Source: Batrachochytrium dendrobatidis JAM81 (Eukaryota > Chytridiomycota > Chytridiomycetes > Rhizophydiales). Taken from it: a stretch of DNA of 64,000 nt. The DNA is taken from contig NW_006281115.1 in assembly GCF_000203795.2 (NCBI RefSeq), positions 442,988-506,987 on the forward strand, in the 5' to 3' direction. The position numbers and the translations under genes are program-made. A model generated the notes under the pieces. It searched no databases. It saw only the letters and a list, made by a program, of their open reading frames with translations, and was not told where the DNA came from. Positions within the stretch are counted from its first letter, which is position 1. Each line of letters starts with the position of its first letter. This document shows, one piece after another, positions 23,898 to 33,877 of the stretch.

Positions 23898-24527
23898 TCA
23901 TTGTGGTGAGCGACTGTAGTAATAATTAAAGCAACTTGTAAATACAGGGTATCTATTTAGATATGGTCCACCACCAGTATTCATTGTTTCAATTGGATGA
24001 TGTCTCCTAAAATAGTCTTTAAGTTGCCTTCGTAACTTGGTAATTTCCTGACATATTGCTGAATGTTTCTTGAAGAGTATACCTAAATCTATCCAAAGTT
24101 TCTTGGAAGCTTTATTGCGGTTAGTAAGCGTAGATTCGAGTTTGGCAATCTCTGATTTACTGCTCGAAGGGTCACTCTTTAAATTGCCAAGTTTTTCCTT
24201 GAGTTCATCGATCACTTTCTTTTGTTTGCCAAATCTAGCCCTTTTGTTTTCAATATCTTGCGATAGTTCTTCAAGTTTATGTGCATTTGATGCAAGTAGT
24301 TCGATCATTCCTAATACACTGAAACTAATTGGATAGCAATGATCCATATATAGACTATACGGATCCAAAAGAGTTGAATGACTAGTCCCGCTCGTTTCAG
24401 TCGCACTAGGATATGCTGACGAAGTGGTAGTTGCAGTACTTGTAGTCGAACTGTCAAGAACTGGATTGGCAACAGTGACCGAGAAAGCAAGCAGGATCGA
24501 TGATAATATGGCGATCGAAAGTTTCAT
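23898..24527 (-). CDS. Secreted coiled-coil protein, family 1 member b
   Basis: Single exon, 209 residues. The signal peptide MKLSIAILSSILLAFSVTVA is nearly the same as in the 21.7, 48.2 and 61.5 kb paralogs. After NPVLDSSTTSTATT comes a Ser/Thr spacer, one cysteine (MDHCYPIS), then long charged helices (KLEELSQDIENKRARFGKQK, and KSEIAKLESTLTNRNKASK). The C-terminus PVFTSCFNYYY matches the FTxC signature of its paralogs. Beyond the signal peptide and the cysteine contexts the proteins hardly align. The shared promoter block sits at 24607-24650. No known domain; likely a secreted, lineage-specific protein. Confidence 0.85.
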   Translation of the reverse strand: MKLSIAILSSILLAFSVTVANPVLDSSTTSTATTTSSAYPSATETSGTSHSTLLDPYSLYMDHCYPISFSVLGMIELLASNAHKLEELSQDIENKRARFGKQKKVIDELKEKLGNLKSDPSSSKSEIAKLESTLTNRNKASKKLWIDLGILFKKHSAICQEITKLRRQLKDYFRRHHPIETMNTGGGPYLNRYPVFTSCFNYYYSRSPQ

Positions 24528-24606
24528 TTTTACTGGTTTAGTCGAGCAAGTTGTAGATTATCATTTGGCAAGTTGATGTTTAGGTTGTATTTATATGTTA
24601 GTGTAT

Positions 24607-24650
24607 AATATTGCAAGCATGCTCCTTAAACTACCGTCCTAAGGGATTTG
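24607..24650 (-). promoter_or_regulatory. Shared promoter block, copy 2
   Basis: This is the most diverged copy: in gene orientation AAATCCCTTAGGACGGTAG then GGAGCATGCTTGCAATATT. It ends 80 bases before the ATG at 24527. CTCCCTTTAAACTACC follows upstream near 24695-24715. Confidence 0.55.
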
Positions 24651-25029
24651 TGTCAATGTCAGAGGGTCAGTGTTGACCCAGTGTTACTGTAAGGGTAGTT
24701 TAAAGGGAGTTGTGTTTACATGATGATCAATCGTTGAAGCCGGAAGTTTAATATTAGGGTTGGATTTCATTAAAGTGTGCTGTACGACGGCATCGTAATG
24801 CGGCAAGTATACTTTAATCGTCACATGGTAGTACACTTGTTCATACACACCATTGTCATACAATCACATTTATAGCAATACGATAATATGCTTGACATGA
24901 TCATATTACACCGATCGAGCACCACACGATCACTGAATATATCACACATCGGTGTTTACTACTGCAAGTGTATGATTTGTATCGGTTATAGTTGTATTGA
25001 TACAGCAAATACCAATGCTTTTTAAATGA

Positions 25030-25677
25030 GTTTCGTTTAAACTCGAATACTGGAATACGAGATGATTTCATGCAGACATGCCATGATCGTACGAGCATAT
25101 ACTAACGGTGCTACGAGTTTGTTGGTCAACTCATGTATGACTGTTCCAGTGGTGGTGTCAGAGTTGTGTTTGTTATCACTGGTACGCTATCATCAAATAC
25201 TCGGCATTCTGTGATCAGTCACTCCAACTCAAATACCAGCACCATATGACTGTCAACCGATTGCTTGTCAGTCAGTAGTCTGATCAATACACCACCACAT
25301 ATCCATGTATATCCATGTATACACATGTATACACATTGTTGTCAGTTACATCGAGTGTTTGTTCAAATAGGTCGATTCAGACGGGTTGCATATAACCGAC
25401 TAATCCAGCATCCATCCATTGTCAAACAACTATAATGCACAATACCACCAAGTGTGCGATTACACACGCACTGATCAGTCGTTGCACAGTATGCATCAGT
25501 CAATGTCCAGCATATGTGTCTGCAACTAAATTGTAACGTATAGGATCAGTTGCAGTCCATGACACATTCACACGATCCAACATGACAAATCATGTATTGT
25601 GAGTCCAAGATTGATCAAAAACCTGATCACAGTAAACACAGCATAGTGTTGCATATCAGAGTCGATATATCAAGTGA
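25030..25677. repeat. Direct repeat unit 2 (648 bp)
   Basis: Same orientation and near-identical to 22832-23450. Inside is a small tandem array of ATATCCATGT and ACACATGTAT units near 25302-25335 that has one more unit here than in copy 1. Confidence 0.9.
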
Positions 25678-25875
25678 TTAAATTGAAATTCTTGGCTTTT
25701 AAATCACACTATCATCCATATATCACAAGTCAATTTACAGTTGAAAAAACATTTATTCTCAGCTGATTTATGGCAATCAAAAAGTTGTCACTGCAAGTGT
25801 TTTGCATATATCCGGTATCAATATTAAAACCAATAATTCAAAAAGTAGTTGCCATTGGAAGCCAGACATCTGAAA

Positions 25876-26493
25876 TCAACGCCCAAGCCAATAATACTTG
25901 GACTTGTATTTGCCCTTGTAACCACCTTTTGAGTGATATTTGACCATCTTGAAACCGTTTTTTGGATGGTACTTGCTCTTGAAAGTCTTGGTTTGATACT
26001 TAACCTGGTGACTTCCTGGGTGATATCCGCCTTTGTGACTTTTTGAGTGATGTTTGATCTTGAGGCTTGAACTGGACTTGCCCTTGTAACCTGGCGAGCG
26101 GTATCTAATTTTTTTAGTTGAGCTACCTTTGCCCTTGCCCTTGCCCTTGTAAACCTTTGAATAATGCTTGACCTTGATAGCTGACGATCCGTGTTTCTTT
26201 TTGGAAACGGTTGTTGATTTATACACAGGCTTGTAACCTCCATTCCATTTTTTCTTCAGAATAACTTTTTGGCTTACGTGCGTTTGACCATGTTTGCCCA
26301 TATGAACAGTTTTGTATGTCTTTATTTTTTGCTTTCCCGGAGTAGGCGAGCGAGCAAACAGGTGTACACCTTGTTCTGGTGATTCTAATGCACGACGCTG
26401 CAAGTGAAATTTATCTTTTGAATCGCTGTTAGGAACGGCGGCAAGAGCCATGCTGGAAACGCCAAGAAGGATACCCCATTGAGTGAGTCTCAT
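25876..26493 (-). CDS. Secreted, highly basic Lys/Gly/Tyr-rich protein
   Basis: Single exon, 205 residues. MRLTQWGILLGVSSMALAAVP is a signal peptide, followed by a propeptide-like stretch with LQRRALES and LFARSPTPGK (dibasic and monobasic sites). The mature part from about residue 53 is made of Lys, Gly, Ser, Tyr and His with loose repeats of the form YKxKxxSSxxKIKHxSK, including KGKGKGKG. It has no cysteine and almost no acidic residues, so the charge is strongly positive. I recognise no domain. Such composition suits binding to polyanions, chitin or DNA, or cross-linking through tyrosine in a wall or matrix, but this is inference. A TATA-like TATAAATA sits at 26551-26558 on the gene strand. 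Confidence 0.75.
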   Translation of the reverse strand: MRLTQWGILLGVSSMALAAVPNSDSKDKFHLQRRALESPEQGVHLFARSPTPGKQKIKTYKTVHMGKHGQTHVSQKVILKKKWNGGYKPVYKSTTVSKKKHGSSAIKVKHYSKVYKGKGKGKGSSTKKIRYRSPGYKGKSSSSLKIKHHSKSHKGGYHPGSHQVKYQTKTFKSKYHPKNGFKMVKYHSKGGYKGKYKSKYYWLGR

Positions 26494-27664
26494 CGTGTTG
26501 AATTGTCTGAAATGTGTTCTTCAGCGTCATTGTGCAGACTTCAATGCCAGTATTTATAGTTTATAAATAGGGCTGCTTGGATATTTATAAGCTCGATAAG
26601 GAGTGATGATGGGGTTTGTCGTCAAAGCATTACCTGTATAAATAAGTATGCAGTTATCATCAGTATAGTTTCAAAGGGTTACTAATGCATGTCACGGTTG
26701 AATCAGACCTGTCGCCCTATTTGATTTATCCTGATTTTAATGGAATTTGTAGGTTTTTGAATTCAATCAAGGGCGGTCATAGTCCACCAAGCTGCAGAAT
26801 AACGGGCGGCCCACCCAAAATGCTTGGTTAGCATGCTATTCTGAGTGACTATGTACTTTTTGTGCCCCGAATAAGAGTGTTGGAGCGGTTAACCAGAGCA
26901 CCTGGAATAAACTGATTGGTTCTGGTGCAATATTAACCAAGGATTATAATCCCTAAATTCAAGATTGGTTGCTTGCTACTAAGCCACATCATACATCAGG
27001 GATTGCTGAAAATAACATGGTCAGGATTAGGGTTGAATGAGTATGTCCTGATGTGATCCTATTGGTCATATAGGACATCACTCGAGTTTCGACAAGTAAA
27101 GTTGCATCAGATTGAATTGCATATTCGCCATGCATGATTTTATAGTTATACAAAGTCATTGTCTTGCCAATCAGTTTGCTTTGCATGTGCCAAACTTGGT
27201 GTGGTAGGTATGCTACTATATAGTACTAGTATCAAAATCAATTGATAAGCATAATGGAGCAGGTTGGTTCAGGAAACAGTGTCTGATGGCTGTAGACTGG
27301 CAATGCTATCCAGAATCCATTTTCAACAGACTCCAAAACAATGTTTCGACTTTACAGCATCAATGAAACAATGGAATGTCAAATGGAGTATCAAATGGAG
27401 ACCAAACGGAGACCAAAATAGATGAACTAGCCCAACAATCGGAATGAGATATGATGTAATACATGCAATAAATATACACATGGCTTGTAGCACAGAATTA
27501 GTGACTGATATACCGATCATTGCATTCATTTCACATATATTGAGCAAGTGGGGTAAAACAGATATGAATGGGGTGTATTAATCGTTCAAATATGATAAGC
27601 AATGTTGACATGAGAATAGCATCATGTTCGTTATCGACCAAAGTAGTCATGATATGCAGAATAG
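26494..27664. other. Intergenic, no gene seen
   Basis: Includes the promoter of the basic secreted protein with its TATA-like box at 26551-26558. Beyond about 26650 I find no ORF with a domain, signal peptide or splice support. The left arm of the large inverted repeat begins at 27665. Confidence 0.5.
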
Positions 27665-28181
27665 TTGCAATATCAGTTGATCCAGTGTAGCCATAAACAC
27701 CAACACAAGAGCATGCAGTCTATTTTCAAACTGAAGATCCTGACAGTTGGTTTCTACAATAGTCTGCCGTACGCTCCAGTTTGAGTTGTCAAGCACGAGC
27801 CGCACAGCTCAGGACTTGTTCTGATGCTGCTGGTTGTTTAGCATCAGAATATCGAATGCCAACCCTGAGTTGAGATGCACAACCGCATAGATTTCTATTC
27901 TCCTTATTTTGCCGCCGTATTCATGTAAAACAGCACACTAAAAAGGGATTCTAAACAGCCAATATTGTGACATGATGAGTAGTATATAAGGGACGCTGAA
28001 CAATACCGTTTTTGTTTAATAATGGTGAAATGCAATGTTTGCGATTCTCATTAGAAGTTGTCTGGATAATAAAATAAAATTCCATTTTAATTCCGCGAGA
28101 ATAGATACTTGAAAAAATGTATTAAACTTTATGCTAGACAAAATATTTATTTCATTCATAGTAGATAGTTTATGCGATCAA
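27665..28181 (+). repeat. Left arm of 517-bp inverted repeat
   Basis: From TTGCAATATCAGTTGATCC to ...ATGCGATCAA this arm is almost exactly the reverse complement of 28364-28880. I noticed only a few single-base differences. The two arms have equal length by my count. The spacer between them is 182 bases. No coding capacity is evident in the arm. It contains the dispersed motif GCCGCCGTATTCATGTAAA near 27903. Confidence 0.9.
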
Positions 28182-28363
28182 TTTAAAAGCCTGAGAGCAA
28201 CATTGTAAACCAATTACCTATCATGATTCATTCGGATAGCATTACCACATGCCATCTATCACCTCGTGACAAGCACTTTGCCAATGTCAATGATCTTGGA
28301 ATGGATTTCTTGTCCAAAAACATGCTCTTGCTTTCAATCAATTCCAAGACCAAAACCTTTGAG
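28182..28363. other. 182-base spacer of the inverted repeat
   Basis: Unique DNA between the arms. It has no ORF of note and no obvious structured RNA. Not enough to assign a transposase or other function. Confidence 0.7.
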
Positions 28364-28880
28364 TTGATCGCATGAATTATCTACTATGAATGAAATAAAT
28401 ATTTTGTCTAGCATAAAGTTTAATACATTTTTTCAAGTATCTATTCTCGCGGAATCAAAATGGAATTTTATTTTATTATCCAGACAACTTCTAATGAGAA
28501 TCGCAAACATTGCATTTCACCATTATTAAACAAAAACGGTATTGTTCAGCGTCCCTTATATACTACTCATCATGTCACAATATTGGCTGTTTAGAATCCC
28601 TTTTTAGTGTGCTGTTTTACATGAATACGGCGGTAAAATAAGGAGAATAGAAATCTATGCGGTTGTGCATCTCAACTCAGGGTTGGCATTCGATATTCTG
28701 ATGCTAAACAACCAGCAGCATCAGAACAAGTCCTGAGCTGTGCGGCTCGTGCTTGACAACTCAAACTGGAGCGTACGGCAGACTATTGTAGAAACCAACT
28801 GTCAAGATCTTCAGTTTGAAAATAGACTGCATGCTCTTGTGTTGGTGTTTATGGCTACACTGGATCAACTGATATTGCAA
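28364..28880 (-). repeat. Right arm of 517-bp inverted repeat
   Basis: Reverse complement of 27665-28181. Outer ends are TTGCAATATC (left) and GATATTGCAA (right). I see no target-site duplication flanking the pair. It contains TTTACATGAATACGGCGG near 28616, the dispersed motif, in inverted orientation to the left arm. Confidence 0.9.
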
Positions 28881-29322
28881 TTATTTTTTTAAACTAGAAC
28901 GCAGTTGTATCCGAGATTTTCTTGCAATAAGATGGAATTGGGTCAAGAATAGCCAAATACAATATACATATTGCAGCACATGAATCTGGGTTCAAACTTG
29001 ATGATTGTACAATGCATAGTTGTACTAAATGTAAATAAATGGCAGACTCAAAGTTCTAGTTTGAGTTTCATCTGATGTATGTTGTGAATTAAGAATGTTC
29101 ATGGAGGCGGTGTGCCAATCTAGTATGAAAACATAATGAATATCTGATTAGTGGTTTCAAAGCAAAGTCCCTAAAAGATGAGCAGTAGTGGTCTACTTTG
29201 CATGAATATGGCCAGTACACCACTAAGCATTTCAAAAAGCATGTGTGTACATGCAAAGTAGTTACAGGATGGCCAATAGCACAATCGTTATAAAACCCAC
29301 CTCGTTCCCGAAATTTCAAGTC
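28881..29322. promoter_or_regulatory. Upstream region of pepsin-like gene 1
   Basis: TATAAAA at 29289-29295, 28 bases before the ATG, is a likely TATA box. 28965-29030 contains CATGAATCTGGGTTCAAAC and GATTGTACAATGCAT, a diverged copy of the element found at 40.35, 42.1 and 53.0 kb near other secreted genes. TTTGCATGAATATGGCC at 29197 is again the short dispersed motif. Confidence 0.55.
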
Positions 29323-30869
29323 ATGCTTCGATATATTCTACTTTCATTTCAAGTGGTTACTGCAGTCCGAGTTTCACTGCTAGATTCTGAGCAATCCTCT
29401 GCTCAATTAAATGGTAGATTATCAAAACGATCCCCTCTGCCGTTGAATGGTGATGCATCCAAATGCTTCCAAATGAAAATTCAGGCCAATGGAATTAATG
29501 TATGTATTGCACAAGTTGTAGTTTGACATTATTACATACCATTTTAATACATCTGATGATATTTCATGAAATAGCTCAACGTCCTAGTGGACTCTGCAAC
29601 TTCTGATTTGATCGTACCATTATCGACTTTGAATAACTACAGAGGTCCTACTTTGCCAGATACTAAGCGTGGAGAACCTGTTTCTGGAAGTTACGGCAGC
29701 GGTGCTACATGGAAAGGATATGGGTTTCTAGCTACTGTAAATATTCCAGATACTGGTATAATTGCTACCAATTCTCCGACTGTAGGAATCTATCAACAGT
29801 CGATAGAGCCAACAGTTATCAGCGGAGAGCCCAGGCAGGGAGTATTTGGGTTTGCTTATCCCTCCCTGTCATATTATCACACGAGTCCAGAAAGTGTAAT
29901 GGATGCCTGGTACAAAAGTAAAACTATTCTTAAAAACCAAGTCGCTACTCAGCTATGCCCTTATGGGCTGTCTGAAAAAAGCTACATTGATATAGGAAAC
30001 ACAGATTCGACTAAAAAGTGTGGAACGAATGGAGAAAGTGTCGCGTGGGTTTATTCGCCATCACTTGATTTTTTCACTGTCAGCATCAGGAATATATTGG
30101 TCAATGACCGGCCTGTGATTTTGCCTGTTGCATTCAAAGAAAATGAATTTCAACAGAATTCATTTTCATATATAGACACATGCTCTAGATCTATACGTCT
30201 TCCTCATCTAGTTTTGGATGGACTAATTGGTGCGATCACAGCAAGTCGCGCATTTCAACCACCGCTTACTACCATGGAAACTTTGGCATTTTTTTGGCAA
30301 AGAGATGTCATTGATACATTAAAGTATACTATTGATTGGAAAAAGTTACCGACGCTTTCGTTTGTACTAGATACTGGAGTACCAAAGAAAAAGAAAGGGT
30401 CTTATTCCACCGTGAAAATTACATTGGGACCCAAAGACTACTTGCAACAGATTGGTCCTAATCAATGTAATAATTTGAAAACTACACTGTATACATGGTT
30501 TGAATCCAAAACTCTTACATGTTGAATTTTAGATTTGTTTTCTGTAGGTTTTGGATCCGAGACTAGCATAACTCTTGGCATACCTTTCATGACCCGGCTT
30601 AAGGTCGTGTTTGATCGAGAAGGTGGACGCATTGGATTTGGCCCTGGATGTGGATGCGATACCCCAACTGACGGATATCCTACTATTATGAATGAGAGAA
30701 AAGTACTTTGGCCTTTGCCACGGTAAGTTTATATTTAATGGAGTGATCAAAGTAGACCAGTCATGATTATAAACACTAATACTTGTTTAAATCATATAGA
30801 TCAAAATGGAGTCGTTTTAAACATACTGTTGCTCAAAAACTATCGGAACTGTATATCAGTTTCAAGTGA
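29323..30869 (+). CDS. Secreted pepsin-fold protein 1 with altered catalytic motifs
   Basis: Four exons, 29323-29499, 29575-30466, 30533-30722 and 30800-30869, encode 442 residues. Signal peptide MLRYILLSFQVVTAV, then RLSKR at 32-36, a Kex2-like propeptide site. The fold is that of A1 (pepsin) proteases. The first active-site region reads VLVDSATSDLIVP (D65) where the family has D-T-G-S/T-S. The flap-side block GVFGFAYPSLS matches the family GxLGLG. The second active-site region reads SYIDTCSRSIRL (D260), with Cys replacing the glycine of D-T-G. C-terminal ITLGIPFMTRLKVVFDREGGRIGF is normal. Both glycines of the catalytic triads are changed, so peptidase activity is doubtful. The C-terminal tail after GCGCDTP is unusual. 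The intron before LFSVGF is at the same position as in the paralog at 49.7 kb. Confidence 0.85.
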
Positions 30870-31378
30870 CGAATTTTTCTTTAATCGAGTAGTGATACTT
30901 TCATATTTGTCTGATCATAGACACTGACAAATAAAATAAACATGCCAGGATTAAATCAGTCGAGTCAGTTTAATGTTTAGTATTGAAAGCACATTCATTC
31001 GCGACTAGGTGATCAGCAAGTTTATATTTACATGCTTACTCGGTATTTGAATTTTCCAATCGTTTGTTATTTTATAATACTACTATGCACCTTGTTCAAT
31101 CACACTTGATACTATGGTTTGATTCTGTTGTTTAAAACAGTCTTGTATGATAAAACATTGGAATGTGATTTTTGTGTACAAGGAATCCAGATTGATTTTG
31201 ACGGTTTGGACAATTGTGATTCACACTGCTGATAAACTATTGATACGAGTAGAGACTTGCACATTTAGCTATATGAATCTTGGTATTACATGTTGAACAT
31301 GTAATATATTTTATTGTTGCATCGAGATATTTTTCATTTGATCATCATATCAGAGAAAGCATCAATCAAGTTCAGATA
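30870..31378. other. Intergenic, nothing recognised
   Basis: The 3' flanks of two convergent genes. AT-rich, with no supported ORF or repeat. Confidence 0.5.
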
Positions 31379-32035
31379 TTACAAACGTCTCTTTTTTCTA
31401 GGACGACAGCCAGCATGGCGATATGAAGTATAGTCAGAAATACGCACAATTGACCATCCAGCAGCACGAACAGCGCGAAATGCCTGTTCACGACCAGGTC
31501 CAAACCCAGCAATTCGTAAATGGATTCCATTACTCATGGTAATGTTTTTAGATTCGACCTTTTCTGTTAATGCCAAGACTGCTTGGTGACCAGCATCACT
31601 TGTTCCACGAGCAGCCTTTTTAAGACCACAGGTTCCAGCAGAAGTCCAGCACAGAGTAGCTCCAGTCGAATCAGTTAGAGTACAGATGGTGTTGTTTTTG
31701 TTGGCAGAGATGTGAAGAATATGTGCTCCAGATGATCTGCTAAGGTAATACGAAGAAGAAAAGATACTTTTTGAATCAATCGAGTCAAATAGGTTTTCTT
31801 TTGGACCAGTGCTGGGAACCATATCAGAAGAGAGTCCCAGTTTAAGAGTGGGTTTAGAAGAATCGATTGATTCCTGCAGGATTTCTAAAAGATTACTTCC
31901 GAATTTAGATGATGGAGTAGAAGTTGAATTAGAAGAAAAAGATTGAGTAAAAGTATGCCATGATCTAGTTTCTGCAGAAGACTGTATGAGACGAGGCAAG
32001 GATCGAGACAGCAGTTGTCTAGCAACGGTTGTCAT
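31379..32035 (-). CDS. MRPS11: Mitochondrial small-subunit ribosomal protein uS11m
   Basis: Single exon, 218 residues. The C-terminal 120 residues are the universal uS11 fold: HILHISANKNNTICTLTDS, TLCWTSAGTCGLKKAARGT, GIHLRIAGFGPGREQAFRAV, and the terminal SDYTSYRHAGCRPRKKRRL. The basic C-terminus is the rRNA-contacting tail. The N-terminal 95 residues are rich in Ser, Arg and Leu with few acidic residues at the start (MTTVARQLLSRSLPRLIQSS), a typical mitochondrial targeting sequence. That marks it as the organelle version rather than cytosolic uS11. It works in the platform of the 28S/37S subunit. The gene diverges from the stress-protein gene across 591 bases. Confidence 0.93.
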   Translation of the reverse strand: MTTVARQLLSRSLPRLIQSSAETRSWHTFTQSFSSNSTSTPSSKFGSNLLEILQESIDSSKPTLKLGLSSDMVPSTGPKENLFDSIDSKSIFSSSYYLSRSSGAHILHISANKNNTICTLTDSTGATLCWTSAGTCGLKKAARGTSDAGHQAVLALTEKVESKNITMSNGIHLRIAGFGPGREQAFRAVRAAGWSIVRISDYTSYRHAGCRPRKKRRL

Positions 32036-32626
32036 GATATTTCTTTCAGACGATTAACAGGTCAAAAAACCAAAACTGAAAATCATCACATGACCTGAGG
32101 GTAAGTTGTATGAAATGGAAATTGCAATTGTATTCATGTAGAAATGCAAGAATCGTTTGTTGGTTTTACAGTTTTGATTGTCAGATTAAACTCGGAGATT
32201 AACTCGAACATTATTCAATCATGCATTCTAGAATCAATTATTTTTATACATTCAGAAACCATTCAGACTACGGTTTGAAACCATTCAGACTACGGTTTGA
32301 AAGCATACATCTTTGAGTGTAAGATCTAACCTCGAGCAGTGAATAGTAAATAGATCAAGTCCAACAGTGAATAGTAAATAGATCAAGTCCAACAGTTTCT
32401 ATATGCACGCTATAAAGCAACAAGATCATCTACCAACACAGCAATGACAACTCAGCAGCCAAGCATGTGCGGTATTGATTCAAACATGTTGAATTTACTA
32501 AACATCAACTAGACCCGACTAACATGTGGATTGTAACAAGATCAGTCTAACCAGCAGTTGAATTGAGATTCCAAGTTGGGGCTGAAAAGACATTTAATAT
32601 TCTTACCATTGAATCCATTCATTATC
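32036..32626. repeat. Divergent promoter region with two tandem duplications
   Basis: At about 32260-32303 the 23-base unit AAACCATTCAGACTACGGTTTG is present twice in tandem. At about 32338-32395 a 29-base unit beginning CAGTGAATAGTAAATAGATC is present twice. Both lie between the uS11m and stress-protein starts, so copy number could affect either promoter. Confidence 0.85.
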
Positions 32627-33227
32627 ATGACTGATACAACTCAACTTCCTGTTCTGGACTCTCTTTCTTATACCACTGTTGGTGATCAAGTAGTTGTTCA
32701 CAGAAACCTTCCTCAAGGCTCTCGCCATCTGATGGTTGCTGTGGATCTTTCAAACTACTCCTTTGAGGCAGTCAAGTTCACTTTTGAAAATGTTGCTCGT
32801 CAGAATGACGTTGTCTCGGTTGTGCAAATTATCCGCCCTTTGGAAGGTTCGCATGGCAAGAGTGAGACACCCAGTGACAAGCGTACTGATGTAAGTTGAG
32901 ACATTCATGCTTGACATGTAGTCAATTATTACTAATGATCTTGATCTACATACTACTGCTTAGGCCATGATCTCACTTCATGACCAAGTCAAGAAAATCC
33001 GTAATGATCTTGGCAAGCAAGTCATTCCATTCCGAGTAGATGTTGGATGGGGTGATGCTCGTAAGATTGTACTGGAAATGCTTGATGTCCACAAGGCTAC
33101 TATTCTTATTGTTGGATCCAGAGGCCGCACTTCTCTGCAAGGTGCTTTACTGGGCAGCGTCAGTCAGTATTTACTGTCCAATGCCAAGATTCCTGTTATT
33201 GTGGTTCGCAATCCCAAAGAAAACTAA
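32627..33227 (+). CDS. Universal stress protein (UspA family)
   Basis: Two exons, 32627-32890 and 32964-33227, encode 175 residues. The Rossmann-like USP fold is visible from the first strand (RHLMVAVDLSNYSFEAVKF) and ends with ILIVGSRGRTSLQGALLGSV followed by SNAKIPVIVVRNP. The segment GSRGRTSLQGALLGSVS fits the ATP-binding consensus G-2x-G-9x-G-S/T of the ATP-binding USP branch. Such proteins bind ATP or a related nucleotide and are linked to stress survival; the precise task varies. The start at 32627 (MTDTTQLP) is chosen because upstream in-frame codons lack an ATG. Confidence 0.92.
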
Positions 33228-33877
33228 TCTTTTTGGTTATGAATAAACTCTGATGCTCCACTCTTACAGTCTATTATGTATAATGTTGTATGGATGATAT
33301 ATTTACTCGACTCATTCAGATACCATCATCTTGCAAGCCATGACAATACATAGAATAGACACATATGGTGACAGTCGTTCTCCTGTTCCATTGACACAAT
33401 ATTAGTTGAAGTCTACAAGTCTCATTCATTGTATTTCTATACCTATGCGAGCTGCCTTCCAAAATAGTCCCAAAACTCCAGTCTTGTTCTTGTCTAGCAT
33501 CGAAGGAAACTGACCTCGAACATAAGTGCATGTGCATATCAACAGCAGCAGTACTCGCAGTAAGGATATAATCTTGAACAGTGCCGACTTGACAATGAAA
33601 TAATGTTTAATTGAAAGTGATTTTCATAGCACACTAGCATTGTTACTTACCATCTCTTGTAAAGACTACAAATCTTGAATGACTAAAATGTTGAAACAAT
33701 TCAAATAATTCAGTTTCAAATTTGACATGAATTGTGAATGCATTGCTATAAAGATCAAGACTGTTGTTGCAGAATGAATCTGCACTTGTTTGCCATTCAT
33801 CTTTTCTTGAAAAGTATTCAACATTTAGTCTGGATAACAACAAGGTGGAGTTGGGTCAACAGTTGCTACTTTCAAAT
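33228..33877. other. Intergenic, no gene seen
   Basis: The 3' flank of the stress-protein gene and upstream region of RFWD3. An open frame leads into RFWD3 from 33764 but has no ATG before 33878. Confidence 0.5.

Larger units (their letters stand above)
24528..25875. repeat. Promoter region plus long direct repeat unit 2
   Basis: The first part is the upstream region of gene 23898-24527. 24830-25010 resembles 62440-62560 upstream of the fourth family member. 25030-25677 is repeat unit 2. The final 200 bases are the 3' flank of the basic secreted protein. Confidence 0.7.

Noticed and set aside
25824..26243. Overlapping frame of 139 codons within the basic secreted protein
   Set aside because: A shadow of the Lys/Gly repeats; the frame with a signal peptide is the real one.
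27665..28880. CRISPR array or tRNA-like structure in the inverted repeat region
   Set aside because: The repeat is one long palindrome, not a series of short spaced repeats, and the organism is eukaryotic; no cloverleaf seen.
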